From positions 868,001-932,000 of the forward strand of contig CAKJVC010000148.1 in assembly GCA_918026815.1 (NCBI GenBank): 64,000 bases of DNA. The letters are read 5' to 3'. Source of the DNA: Chalara sp. BL73. Lineage: Eukaryota > Ascomycota > Leotiomycetes > Helotiales. The position numbers and the translations under genes are program-made. The notes beneath the pieces were generated by a model that was given only the letters and a program-made list of their open reading frames with translations, made no database searches and was not told the origin of the DNA. Positions 11,622 through 23,524 of the stretch are shown here, piece by piece (positions within the stretch are counted from its first letter, which is position 1; the number at the start of each line of letters is the position of its first letter).

Positions 11622-13202
11622 TCATTCCTGGCTCTTACTTTCCGTTGATATTTTCTGCAGTTCATCACGTCCGAGCCATGTTGCGTGGACACCAAACGGA
11701 ACTCGCTGTGGAAGTTTGAGCCTGGCTACTTCCTTCATTGTCTTCGCGTCAATAACGATGAGCTCGGCCACTTCATCAGCCATGAGAAGATCTAGCAGGT
11801 ATCCATCATCCTCATCTTTAGCGTTCTTTCTCGGGACATATAATGCCTCACCGCCATACATGTCCCCGTAGTCCAAAGCACTAATCTCACGCTCGCTAAT
11901 CAGATCGTACTTCAAAACCGCTTTCCCCATGTAGCCGTCCCCGTGCTCATCCAGTAAGTAGCAGCATCGACTCGGTTTACCTACATAATCGAGGTTTAGG
12001 CTGGGGCGCTCATAACCGTGGTCAATTAGCAACTTTTCCTCTGTCACAACTCCTCTGGCTAGGTTGAGCACCCATTTCTTGACTTGCGATGGAGGCTCTT
12101 CTGGTGTGTGAATCGGCACGGTCGCAGGATATGATGGGAAGCACGGCGAGAAAAGAACAATCTCAGGCGACCCATCAGAAGAAGTCCGTTCCCATGCATT
12201 GATGACATGCCAAACCAAGGCGGGGCTATTCGTCTGAAAGAATTGTGCCTGGTCACCAGCTTTAAATTCCCGAGGAAGAACACCCCACCTCATTGGATAT
12301 TCAGTATCAAAATGGAAAATGCTACCACTAGGTTGCGATAGCCCCTTTCCATCGATGCGCATGGACATATCGGGAAAGATGAGATAATTCTCAGTGAGGA
12401 AGAAGTCGTGCAGCCAGCCGAGGCCGTTTACCTGGTTGTACTTGTGCACTGGCGCCTGTGAGTATCGCAAGCCATTTGTGATCCGGCCTGCAATGATGGT
12501 TTGGGTCCCATCGATGCTTAGGTTGTACATGTCTCCTGTCTCTGGGTCAAAGCGCGGATGCGCAGAAAACGGGCCATCCCATTCGCCATCCCAAGTCTCC
12601 AACACTCCAGTACCGTCCATCACAAGTCTGCCGTTCTCCTGCGACGTGCTAAGAACGAATGCGTAGCCTTGTTCCTGTAGACAGTATATACGGCCGCTGT
12701 GGTATCTAACGGACGTAGAAGCTGTGGTAAGTTCGTATTGGGAGAGGTTCGGAATAAGGCCACGTTTCTTCTTCTCGTTCACATGTTTGATCTTCTCTAT
12801 CGCTTGTGGACCTCCTCCTGCAATATCCGTAAAGTCAATGAAGATTTCCCGGCCAATCTTGCGCTCGATTTCGAAACGGGGAGTTCGAACATAGAAGTTC
12901 GAGTAAGTCGCCATTCCGTCTTTGATCTCAATCTGGTGGATCATCCCAGCGCCGCAGAAGGCATGCGATCGAATATGGGATTGCTCAAATTGGACGTTCG
13001 TGCCGTTGCGCAGATAGACCCCTTCGAGATCAGCTGGCAGACTGCCAGTGACAACCACTGGTGCATGTTTCAACTCACGACGCACAGGTTTGTATCCGGG
13101 AACGTTGTATACGCTCTTTTTGTTGAAGTTCTCAGTATCAAGCTCGACTTCGAGCTTTTCATCGATATCGTCAAATATTATTTTTGGCATGTCATTTGAC
13201 AT
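11622..13202 (-). CDS. Carotenoid/stilbene cleavage oxygenase (RPE65/CCO family)
   Basis: Intronless 526-aa non-haem iron oxygenase that would split a C=C bond of a carotenoid, apocarotenoid or stilbene. The four expected iron-binding histidines are visible in their motifs: H215 (FSAHPRFDP), H265 (GWLHDFFLTENYLIFP), H332 (VWHVINAWE) and H506 (PFGVHATW). LEGVYLRNGTN near residue 59 is the common N-terminal motif. Length is normal and no signal peptide is seen, so it is probably cytosolic. Fungal relatives include Neurospora CAO-1, which cleaves resveratrol; sequence alone does not show whether this one prefers stilbenes or carotenoids. It sits upstream of a CTF1-like regulator on the same strand. 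A TATATAA lies about 117 bp before the ATG. Confidence 0.94.
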   Translation of the reverse strand: MSNDMPKIIFDDIDEKLEVELDTENFNKKSVYNVPGYKPVRRELKHAPVVVTGSLPADLEGVYLRNGTNVQFEQSHIRSHAFCGAGMIHQIEIKDGMATYSNFYVRTPRFEIERKIGREIFIDFTDIAGGGPQAIEKIKHVNEKKKRGLIPNLSQYELTTASTSVRYHSGRIYCLQEQGYAFVLSTSQENGRLVMDGTGVLETWDGEWDGPFSAHPRFDPETGDMYNLSIDGTQTIIAGRITNGLRYSQAPVHKYNQVNGLGWLHDFFLTENYLIFPDMSMRIDGKGLSQPSGSIFHFDTEYPMRWGVLPREFKAGDQAQFFQTNSPALVWHVINAWERTSSDGSPEIVLFSPCFPSYPATVPIHTPEEPPSQVKKWVLNLARGVVTEEKLLIDHGYERPSLNLDYVGKPSRCCYLLDEHGDGYMGKAVLKYDLISEREISALDYGDMYGGEALYVPRKNAKDEDDGYLLDLLMADEVAELIVIDAKTMKEVARLKLPQRVPFGVHATWLGRDELQKISTESKSQE

Positions 13203-13834
13203 TCTGAAGGGATAATGTACTTCCTAGACACTGCGTGTAGGTAGTATAGATGGATGTGAAGAGACGTGTCTACTAGGAGAGAAACATTTAGCCCAGTTCA
13301 AAATGAGGACATCGGTCTTTATATATCAGCTTTCAAACAGATCAATGAAACGACCGTGTTGTTAGCCATCCCTGGAAACTCCTGTAAAGTCCTTACAGCC
13401 CAACAATGACAATTATTACACTTTATCAGCCGGCTATCTCCCATGCAATACGTTCAGCATGGTAGATCTCAGACCTAACATTTAAGGTTTAGCTTCCTCG
13501 GAACTAGGGTCACCTCACAATGCACAGTTAAACTTGCGGCCCGGTTCCTCGGCATGCTACCGGAACAGGGCCGAACCCGAAGTAGCTACGCATTCTTGTT
13601 ATGCATCAGATGCATTGATGGAATGGGTATTTTAGATCTCTTGAGTAGATGGCAATAATTGCTCAAGTACATCTAACCTATTGTTATTCAAGTCCCAAGG
13701 CAAATTTACAAAAGTTTCACCCAGTTCCTTCCTTCACCTTTGACCCAAAATATAAAAAGTTTACTCCAATATTGTGTTCTACAGACTTTAAAATTCCTGG
13801 CAATTTTTTTCAAGGATGGTTGTGTCTATGCTCA
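13203..13834. promoter_or_regulatory. Oxygenase upstream region
   Basis: Upstream of the cleavage oxygenase and ahead of the aldo/keto reductase remnant. Apart from the TATA-like site nothing specific is seen. Confidence 0.35.
13319..13325 (-). promoter_or_regulatory. Possible TATA box of the cleavage oxygenase gene
   Basis: TATATAA on the minus strand, about 117 bp upstream of the ATG at 13202, a usual distance for a fungal core promoter. Position-based guess only. Confidence 0.4.
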
Positions 13835-14912
13835 CTCACAGTTCTTAGCCCAGATTGCGTGGGGCTCAGCGCCTTCTATGGCAAACCCGAGAGTGACAAA
13901 GAGCCATTCAAATTCCTTGATTACGCTTACTCATTCAGAGCAAGATTCTGGGACAGCGCCGATGTTTATACTTAAATCTTCACGACTGAACGAAAATCAG
14001 TTGCTAACATTATATCAAACCAGAACAAACGAAGATCTCATCGGCAAATGGTTGCAGAGAACTGGTGCACGAGACCAAATCTTCCTAGTCACGAAATTTG
14101 GCCGTCCCATAATTCATGGTATATTCGCCATCCGCAGCGATACGGAATACGTACAACAGGCTTATGCAAGAAGCCTGGAGCGACTTGGTGTCGATAAAAT
14201 AGACCTATAGTACATGCATCGTACTGAACATAAGACTCCATTTGAGAAGACTGTCGAAGCTATGGTACGGCTAAAGAACGAAGGCAGATTGGCTACCTAG
14301 GGTTGAGCGAGGTATCGTCCGAAACTCTCCGTCGCGCCTTTGCTGTAAATCACATTGCTGCAGTACAGAAGAGCACAGTTCCTTCGATACAGACATCAAG
14401 AATGACTCCAACGATCTCTTTGGTTAACTGTTGAGAACTGGGCGTTTCTGTCGCCTGTTATAGTTCCTTAGGAAGAGGAATTTTAATAGTACAATACAAC
14501 TCAGCTGAGGATTTTGAGAAGGGAAATTCTCCGCGCTTCTTGCCACGATTCAGTATAGAAAACTTCTCGAAGAATAAAGTTTTAGTGCAGAAATTAGAGG
14601 ATATTGCTTCCCAGAAGGGATACACATCTAGTCAGCTCACTTTGGTTTGGTTGGTGGCTCAGGCCGAGGATGTAATCACAATTCCGTGGGTAACTAACTA
14701 CCCATGTTCTATGATATTATAAGCACGAGTGAGTATTAAAGAGGGACTAAAAAGACTAAGTACCTAGATGGGAACACCGGCGCCACAAAGGCTTTCCTGT
14801 CCGAGAGCGAGAGGGAAAGCGTTTGTAAGCTAGTAGATTCTGTTGATGTACATAGAATACGATACGGTCCTAATACAGACACTACTATGTTTGCGAACAC
14901 TCCGAGTTTATA
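13835..14912 (+). pseudogene. Aldo/keto reductase pseudogene
   Basis: Remnant of an NADPH-dependent aldo/keto reductase (fungal AKR13-like). Recognisable pieces in order: CVGLSAFYGKP, YSFRARFWDSADVY, NEDLIGKWLQRTGARDQIFL, YVQQAYARSLERLGVDKIDL, IGYLGLSEVSSETLRRAFAV, ELGVSVACYSSLGRGIL, QLTLVWLVAQAEDVITIPW and a final RYGPN..MFANTPSL. Lesions include an in-frame TAG at 14208-14210, where the family has a Tyr or similar residue before YMHR, a one-base loss near 14283, further frame jumps and a stop near 14430. The 5' end (the MVPTR-like start) is not found. The catalytic His region YMHR survives. The lesions cannot be removed by introns, so I call it dead. Confidence 0.85.
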
Positions 14913-15090
14913 ATAAGCTAAAACGTCTTGTTAGAACATTTAATGCTAAAAATGTAGAATAATAAGCTTACTAATGCCTTTGTAAACGATATCGCTACAT
15001 TGTGTCGCTTTTGCATAGGCTACTAAACTCCTCTTGCAGAATGAATTAAATTGCTTCCATAGTCCATAAAGGCTGTTTGGTACTAATACT

Positions 15091-16484
15091 CTATTCCTTC
15101 TTCCAGTTTAAGAATTCCTCAGCTAGGTGACTCTTGAACATCGTGAACTTATTATGGAAGTTCTTATTGCATCGCCAGCAGATTAAATCATGAGATGGCC
15201 AGTGTGAAACTTCTGCCAGCCTCTGCTGGGTGCTTTCAGTGCTGAGAGGAAACTCATCAAGCCCTACGAAAAATCGTGTTTGGAAAGAGTTGTAGTGTTT
15301 TCGACTGTATTATATCACAATTAGAATGTCTCCATTTGAGGGTGTATGAATCCTGGTTATGGGTGTGGAAAGAAACAAACCTTGCACAATAGCAGTAGAT
15401 CCCATGCTCGCACCTTTGAAAAATTAGGAAATGGAAAGACTGCTAAGTAACGAGATTATTACTCACTTTTTCAACCTCTCACTATACATTTCCCTCGATG
15501 TGACATGAATGTGTAAATGTGCCATTGATGGATAGGTATGAATTCCGACAAGTATTTCGCTCTCCCAGTCACGCCCAACTGGAGGCTCGGAGTTTTCATC
15601 GAGCGGAACTACACCATCCAGGACATCTTGTAGTGGCTTATCTTTAGCTGAAAATCGTCCAAACTTTTGTTGCAGCGCGTTTGCGGCAATCTCCTTGATC
15701 TTGGCTGTATATTCTCGAACCTCGCTTAGAAATGCAGGATCATCTGTGTGTCGTTATGTCAGATTAGCTCTTCCTTTATGACATCGGATAATTCTTGTAA
15801 AACGTGATCCTACCGCCGGCGGCGTAGCTCTGGGGGGGTGTGTAGTACTTGAAGAATTGCAGAGAATATAAATTATGAGAATCTTCGAGAGATTGGAAAG
15901 CAGCCTCTTTTTCAAATGGTTAAACGTACCAAAGTAGTGGTAAGGTGGTCTCTTATTCTTATCCCAGAACTTCTTGTCTCGAGGCAGGATCAAATAATGG
16001 ACACTTGCTTTTGGGAAAGCATCATGAATAGTCACAAATTTCTGACTAGATAGACACGAAGTTAGCTACTAGATAACAGGGTCAGAGTATGCTCAGCCAG
16101 CACTTACTTGTATTCTATCACAATTGAAGAGTCATACTTCTCGGGATGTTCGATGATAGGACCAAAAGCATCCTGGCGTGGGTGATAATTTTCAGGAATC
16201 TTCTGTGGAGGTTTCCTTTTCAGGGAGTAGTATTCCTCGGGATCAAAAGTAGTATCCTCAGCCACAAGGTTGTCTTCAGTTGTGGGTTGGGACCTCTTTG
16301 GACCTTTCTTCTTTGCCTGGGACATCATCTCGGAAACCACAAGAAGTCAGTATCTGTAAAGATTGAGTATGGTTACGTGTAACTTACATGCGTTTCGAGG
16401 GATATCTTGCGTTGATGATGCAGCAAACTGATCTTGTGATTGCTGGCTCATAGCGGCTGGAGTTCTATTCTCTAATCCGGCCAT
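15091..16484 (-). CDS. hnt3: Aprataxin-like HIT-domain DNA-adenylate hydrolase
   Basis: Nuclear DNA-repair enzyme that removes 5'-AMP from abortive ligation ends. Seen here: HDAFPKASVHYLILPRDKK at the start of the HIT domain, ESEILVGIHTYPSM, and the catalytic histidine triad MAHLHIHVTSREMYSE. Then comes YNSFQTRFFVGLDEFPLS and a C-terminal zinc finger CWRC..FHNKFTMFKSHLAEEF of the aprataxin C2HE type. The stop is at 15091-15093. The gene has several short introns. The first exon from 16484 (MAGLENRTPAA) is likely, but its donor is uncertain: one choice leaves a frame mismatch, while a donor at a GTAACC near 16374 fits. It is divergent from the DHX57-like helicase with 375 bp between starts. 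Confidence 0.88.
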
Positions 16485-16859
16485 TGATCAGATCTATGCG
16501 AAGAATAGTTTAACTGAGCCTCCCTAAAGCGAAGACACTGGTCCCAAAATTCATTTAAATGTGCTTAGTATAGTGAAGAAAGTTGTTGTGTCCTTGTTCG
16601 ATTATGACGGAAGTAACCAATGATTCGCCCAGAAAGCACCAGAGGCGAGGATGGGCTTACATAATCGAATGACTAAAGACCCCTCCATTGCAAGTGACCG
16701 GCGAGCCTTATTTGCCTCGCCGGGCTGGCACTAGCGCACAGTTTTCAGCCTTGCTCAAAATTGTTATTTCTTCAATCTTTCTACGAGCCTCAATTATTTT
16801 AGATCTTCTATTCGATACACATATGGAACGCCACCAGAAACTATTTGATTCTCTTGAAG
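16485..16859. promoter_or_regulatory. Bidirectional promoter region
   Basis: The 375-bp spacer between the aprataxin and helicase genes, read outward. It probably serves both housekeeping genes. No defined motif is called. Confidence 0.45.
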
Positions 16860-19800
16860 ATGGTCAAAAAGGGACAAGCCAAAGGCACAAAGCCTGGTGG
16901 CGGGGCTACGAAGAAGCCATCACCAGCAACCACAACAGGAGACGATAGCTTTATAATTTTCTCGAATTCAGACAAGGAGCCCAAGCCTAAGAAAGTTGCG
17001 AATTCATCTGGCACTGGGCCTTCAGGGCCAGATATCCTTGGTGAAGCTCCTAAGCGGCCTGATGTTAAAAAACTTATTGGCGGGGCATCATGGACAGGAA
17101 AGCTGCCTGTGAATCTATTATCTGAGCATTGTCAGAAGCATAAATGGGACAAGCCAGAATACACAATGGCGAGTTTCTCTCTCTATATTACGAGTTGGTC
17201 TGCTAACTTCAGCAGGTCAAAACGCCAGATGGCTTCTCATCCATGGTAATTCTGAAGTGGAAGAACCCAAAGACTCAAGAGCTTATCACTCTGCCACCTT
17301 TCAAACTTCCTCCTACCCACAAGCATATCTCCATGAAACCGACCGCGCTAGAAGCTCGACATTTTGCCGCCACATATGCCTTATTTCGCGTGAACAGCAT
17401 GCAAAACATCCATATGACACTTCCACCCGACTATCGCGGCTTATGGAAAGGCGAATTTGCGGAACTAAAGAAGGAGGATATCAAGGAGGGTAAATCTTGG
17501 ATGTATGAGTCGGATCCCTTCTCCGCGCTGAGGGAGAGAGAAGAAGCGAAGGCTCTGGTAGAGAAGCAACGAAAACAAAGAGAGCAGGCAAAGGAAGCGG
17601 CAGCAAACAATCCTGCGCCAGGCATTGCTGGGCTGTCTCTAAGAAATAACACAAATGGTGGACCTGGATCGGGAGCGCATAGTCTTCATAGAGGATGGAC
17701 TCGTGTGCCAAAGATAGAAATGGGAAAGCGGACTCGGGGACTTATTGAGGATTTGATAAGGAAACACGCTATATGGAATCCTCATGACGTTAAAATGTCT
17801 GAATTTCAGCAACATTCTATTATCACTGAATTCAAAAGCCTGGAATTCCGCCAAAGCCATGTTGAAGAAGCGTTACAGGAGTGCAAAGATCGTGAAGAAG
17901 CATTGGAATGGCTACTTATTCATGTCCCAGAGGATGATCTTCCGCGGTGGGCACTTCCTGAAGGATATGTTGCCGGCATCAGTATGGCAAGCAGTAATCT
18001 AAAAAGAGAGGGTGCTGTTAAGAGATTGTCTGAAGCTGGATATTCTCTAGATTTAGTAAAACAGATTTACGACATTAATAGTGATGAAGGAATAGCAGCA
18101 GAAGCTTTGCAGCATATTCTTTTGTCAAGTGGGCAAGATACACCGATTCCTGAGGTGGAAGAGTCCTGGGATAGTGAGGATTCAAAAGAAGCGTCTACGG
18201 CTATATGGGAAGAGGAGGTAAATAGTGTACACGCTGTTTTTGGTGACAGGTATACTCGGCCTTCGGGAAATGTATGTAGGGTGGTTATGAATGCCCCAAA
18301 TCGTGGTCGAAATGCCCCGGTAGACTCCCCAGTCATTCAGTTCCGACGCACTGCCGAGTACCCTCAGAAGGTTCCTATCATATCCATACATGCCTCTCTT
18401 CCATCATATATCCGCTTGAGCATGGTTAAACAAGCTTTGAACCATGCATCCGATAATCTTATCGGCGAGCAAATGCTCTTTTTCCTAATTGATTGGATGG
18501 AACAGAATTTTTATAGCATCATTGAGAGACCAGGAAGGCTTAGGGATGTCTCAGCAGCTGCCTCCATAGTCAGTGAAGTGCAGCCAGCTCGTCGTAAACG
18601 ACCAAATATATCTAGGCATCCTAAACCTATTTCGTGGGCCCCAAATCCCAGGAGCAAAGACGATTGGACAAGGAGGCAAGCTGACCCTAAGCTTCAAACC
18701 AAGATTCAAGCACGGCGCAATTTGCCCGCATGGAATATGAGGGAAACAATAATCGATGTGGTGAATTCACATCAAGTTAGTATCATTTCTGGTGAGACTG
18801 GGTCTGGTAAATCTACTCAATCGGCACAGTTCATCCTTGATGACTTGTACCAGAGATCACTTGGAGACAGCACTAAAATCATGTAACTACGTATGAATCT
18901 TCTCGTCTGAACTGCAAGCTAACGTTAAACAGTTGCACTCAACCGCGCAGGATTTCTGCTCTTGGGCTGGCTGATCGTGTAAGTGAAGAGCGTTGTTCTC
19001 CCGTTGGCCAAGAGGTCGGATATATCATCAGAGGAGAGTCAAAAGCATCTCAAAACACCAGGATCACCTTCGTAACCGCCGGGGTGTTGCTTCGACGCCT
19101 GCAAACATCAGGAGGTAGAAGCAATGATATCGTTGCATCTCTAGGTGATGTGAGTCATATTATCATCGATGAGGTTCACGAGCGTAGTTTAGACACAGAC
19201 TTTCTGCTTGCTCTGCTACGCAATGTATTAAAGAAGCGAAAAGATCTGAAGCTGATACTTATGAGTGCCACGCTTGATGCTGGTGTCTTTGAAGATTACT
19301 TCAAGAGTGGCGGTAAAGTTGGCCGAGTCGAAATTAGTGGTCGAACGTACCCTGTAGAGGACTATTATCTCGACGATGTTATTCGTATGACTGGCTTCAA
19401 TGCTGGTCGGGGTGCGAGGCCTAATGATGACGACGAAGATGCTATAGGTATGGACGCTGACGTGAAATCGGCCATTCAAAGCATCGGCATGAGAATCAAC
19501 TACGACTTGATCAACGAGATTGTAAAAGAGATTGATGCGGAACTCACTCATCTGAAACAAGATGGTGGTATCCTCATATTTTTACCTGGAGTTAACGAGA
19601 TTAGTCGTGCAGTGGGAAATCTACAATCGATGCCGAATCTACACGTTTTGCCCCTTCATGCATCCTTACAATCATCTGAGCAACGAAGGGTATTTCCTCA
19701 TGCCCCTCATGGAAAGCGGAAAGTCGTTGTTGCTACTAATGTAGCTGAGACATCCATCACAATTGATGATATAGTAGCTGTTATTGACTCGGGTCGAGTC

Positions 19801-21139
19801 AAAGAAACCTCATACGATCCGCAGAACAACATGCGAAAGCTTGAAGAAGTGTGGGCATCACGAGCCGCATGTAAACAGCGCCGAGGACGAGCTGGTCGTG
19901 TGCAAGCTGGAAAGTGCTACAAACTCTATACTCGTAACGCTGAGATGAACAAGATGGCGGAACGTCCAGAGCCTGAAATGAGACGAGTGCCTCTTGAGCA
20001 ACTATGTCTATCCGTCCGAGCGATGGGTATTAAAGATGTGAGCTCGTTCCTGGGAAGCGCTCTTACACCTCCTGAAAGTTTGGCAGTTGATGGAGCTATG
20101 GATCTGCTTGCTAGAATGGGATGCCTAGATAGCGATGATTTGACAGCTCTCGGACGTCATTTGAGCATGATACCAGCTGACCTTAGGTGTGGTAAGCTAA
20201 TGGTATATGGCGCCATGTTTGGCTGCCTGGATGCCTGCGTCACCATTGCTGGAATTCTGACGGTTAAGAGTCCATTTGTAAACCCTCAAGAGAAGAGGGA
20301 CGAAGCAAAATCGGCAAGGGCCAAGTTTGCAGGCAATCAGGGGGATTTGATTGGTGATCTCAAAGCCTTCGAACAATGGGACGCAATGCTCCAAAACCGG
20401 TATGTACATATGATCCACAACCGTTCCCCTCATCATACTTAACGGGATTAGTGTAAGACAAGGCGAGATTCGCAACTGGTGCTCAGAAAACTATCTTAGC
20501 TATCAAACTCTCAGTGACATATCATCCAATCGCACACAATACCTTTCGTCTCTACGCGAATTATCTTTTATTCCAAACTCTCCCTCCTCGGCTCTCAATC
20601 GTAACACCAAAAATACGCCCCTCATACGCTCCCTCATCGCTTCAGCCTTTAATCCACAAGTTGCGCGCATCGATCTTCCGGACAAGAAGTTTGCGGCCTC
20701 CATATCCGGAGCTGTGGAGCTCGACCCTGAAGCACGAACAATAAAATATTTCAACCAAGAGAACGGCCGCGTTTTCGTACATCCCTCTTCAACTGTCTTC
20801 GATGCTCAGACATTCCCGGGGAACAGCGTCTACATGTCTTATTTCAACAAGATGGCCACCTCGAAAGTCTTCATCAGAGACCTAACACCGTTTAATGCGT
20901 ATACGATGTTGTTATTCGGCGGGAAGCTAGAGCTGGATACTTTGGGTAGAGGATTGGTGGTTGATGGCTGGTTGCGTTTGAGGGGGTGGGCCAGGATAGG
21001 TGTTTTGGTTAGTAGGTTAAGGAGTATGCTGGACGAGGTGTTACAGCGGAAGATAGATGATCCTGGGGCAGATTTAGGTGGGGAGGAGGTCGTGAGCATT
21101 GTTACAAGGCTTGTGGAGCTGGATGGGATGGATCAATGA
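16860..21139 (+). CDS. DEAH-box RNA helicase with UBA and RWD regions (DHX57/YLR419W type)
   Basis: ATP-dependent RNA helicase of 1376 aa. Exons are 16860-17168, 17216-18882, 18933-20399 and 20452-21139. Order: Lys-rich N-terminus; conserved GFSSMVILKWKNPKTQ region; UBA-like stretch (residues about 300-385, with EEALQECKDREEALEWLL); RWD-like part; helicase core with Walker A SGETGSGKSTQ, CTQPRRISA, Walker B DEVHERS, SATLD, and QRRGRAGRV as motif VI; then the helicase-associated and OB-fold C-terminus ending VELDGMDQ. The first intron begins GC (ATG|GCGAGT) and gives EYTM|VKTPDGFSSM; the start MVKKGQAKGTK is typical of the family. In DEAH terms the box here reads D-E-V-H. Probable role is in RNA or ribosome-related processing. 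Confidence 0.95.
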
Positions 21140-21639
21140 TATGTTTTGGCACAGAAGACAGTGTATAGACTGGGATAGATGGATTCTTTGGAGTATATGG
21201 ATTCCGTAAAAAGTGTCAAGCATGTGCATTTGTATTACGCTTTAGATAAGGATTATTTATTGAATCGCAAGCGCACCAAGCCAAATACAAATATGTCGAC
21301 AGGTCCATTTCGATTCCTTTTGATAATGTAGACTCAAAGGTCTTTCAGTAATCTTTCAGTAGCGTTTTAGCGGTGAACTCACGCTGACGGCTTGTTTGCC
21401 ATGGAATTTTGTATGAAAATAAGTGTTGATATTTTTCTAAGATTAAATGCGTACTATTTTTAAGACTCCTTATCAGTCTTTCAACTTTCGCCTTCAAACT
21501 CCACTGAATGTCCGTCATCATCCACCACTTATTTATAGGCGAAACCCCCTTGTTGTAGTTCCTTCGACCTGACTATCTCTGCAGAACAAAGCTGCACGAG
21601 CAGCCAATATGCTAAGCCAAACCAACAGACAATATCGAT
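21140..21639. other. Intergenic, converging 3' ends
   Basis: Spacer between the helicase and the DHA2 transporter, which converge. AT-rich 3' flanks; nothing else seen. Confidence 0.45.
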
Positions 21640-23524
21640 CTACCCAGCGGCCTGGAGACCCTTCATAACCTTGCCAATATTCTTACGCTTCACGTCCCCA
21701 AATTAGCTTCCGATCCACTTGTTCATGATTGTGATATCAAACTTACCGTGATCAATGGACTACAGACCAGACCCAACGCACAAGCAACATAAGCGAGGAT
21801 AAAAACCTGTCTCAGAGCAAAGATGATGGCATGTATAGCCTCCTGGCGCACCTCCTCCGGAAGCGTCTTCAAGATCGCGCTGCCGCTGCCTGAAACGGCC
21901 TGTACGAGCTGCGAGCGGTTGAACTCTGGGATGACGGGTGCGAGGTTGCTGACTGCTTTGTTGACGAAGACGGAGCCTGCTATAGAGAGACCGAGGGCCA
22001 TGCCGCCGAGTTGTGCTTTTATTAGTTAGTTGGGTGGAGCAGAACGGAATGGGGATGGGGGATAGACCTAAGCTCATAAAACTCACGGCATTGGCGCCGT
22101 CCGATGGAGCGATGAAGAGGTAGATTACAGTGTAGCCTGCTTGCACGAGGCATCCCGTGCCGAGGGCAATCAGGACTTCGTACCCGTAGATCGCGGATCC
22201 ACTAGTCCCTTCATCGATGCGAGCTGGTAATTAAATTAGCAACCTTGTTCTGAGTTGGCATGAATGGAACATTACACATAAGCACGCTTCCTACAAGAGC
22301 GAGCACAAACCCGGCAATGTAGAAGTCCTGGAATGAGCCCCATCTCACAATAATCTGTCCCGTGATAAAAATCGTAGCGCTGAGGATGAAGATTAATGGG
22401 AGAAGCCGGACCGCAGAGTCCAATGCCGTATCGCCTTTCGTGAACTGGAAGTATATGGGTATATAATAGATAGGGATGAAAGCGGCGACGTTGGATGCTG
22501 ATGCGCAGATGTATAGCAGGATTGCGTTGCGATTTTTGAGGAAAGTAACTGGGAAGATACGTTCTTCAGGACTGACGAGAATCGAAAAGGCTTGTTGAAT
22601 AAAGAATGCGATAAACATAACGCCGGCGACAACTAAGAATGCAATTATTCTTGCATCAGACCATAGATATTGGCTTCCTCCGAGATTAATGCCCATGACA
22701 AGGAAGGTGATCGCACCCGTAAAAAGGACAGAACCAACGTAGTCAAATGATGCCAGGCGCTTTCCATATGGCGTTCCAGGTGCTGGGTCGGTGGTGGGAA
22801 TGCATAAGATGCAAATGAGGATACAGAAGACACCAATCATGGGGTTGATATAGAATGCCCATCTCCAGTCTACTTCAGCGAATCCGCCGCCAACTACAGG
22901 TCCCAACACCGTGCCCAGGCCCCATACAATACCACTATATCCATAAGTCGAGTACAATATAGAAGCTTTCAGGCGGACTTACATTGCAGCAAGGTATCCT
23001 CCACGTTCAACAGCAGTTGTATATGTAATTAATAATGTTAGCGTTCCAGTGTACATGCCATTCCCTCCAATTCCAGCAAGTACTCGTCCCACAATCTCGG
23101 CTTCCACATTCGGTGCCGCGCCACAGAGCACGGAAGCCGCTTGGAACAAGATTGAAGAGCCTACGAAAAGCCATTTCGAATCTAAGATTGCGTAGGCTTT
23201 GCCGAATGTAAGGACCAGAATCACGGCTCCAATGGTAAAGCCAACGGACAGCCAGGGCAATTGCTCGACATGTTCGAATTCGTTCACCAGGATTGGGATC
23301 AAGTCCGCAACAACGGTGTTGTCAAGGGAAAACAAGAAGATACCGATGAGCAGACTAAAGACAACCAATGCCCACCTGAAGCCGCTTATGGCCCTCCCAG
23401 GGTCTGGGTTGGCTTCCACTGAAGGAGAGGCCGAATCTGTTGTAGATGGCAGCCCAGAGTTGTCAGGAGTCGCTAGGGCCTTCTCTAGATCCTGTAACTT
23501 GGAGGGGGCCGAATGTTCCGACAT
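21640..23524 (-). CDS. MFS drug:H+ antiporter, DHA2 family (14-TM)
   Basis: Plasma-membrane exporter of 557 aa. Exons are 22983-23524, 22276-22934, 22068-22223, 21747-22015 and 21640-21687, all frame-consistent. A polar N-terminus is followed by hydrophobic helices with DNTVVADLIPILVNEF (the DHA2 motif D1), GGNGMYTGTLTLL, then GIVWGLGTVLGPVVGG (motif C of antiporters) made by the first splice, and late SFMSLAQLGGMALGL. The 52-nt intron before RIDEGTSG starts GTAATG and would be missed by simple ORF reading. The last exon (RKNIGKVMKGLQAAG) is less certain; the frame could also end at 21723. DHA2 pumps often export the product of a neighbouring gene cluster, and the methyltransferase and following enzymes lie next to it. 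Confidence 0.9.

Noticed and set aside
22193..22206. GCGGATCCACTAGT, like a cloning polylinker
   Set aside because: It is in frame in the DHA2 transporter and encodes a fitting GTSGSAIYGYEV segment; no further vector sequence follows.
22224..22275. Apparent early stop and frame change in the DHA2 transporter
   Set aside because: A 52-nt intron with donor GTAATG joins GSVLM to RIDEGTSG in frame.
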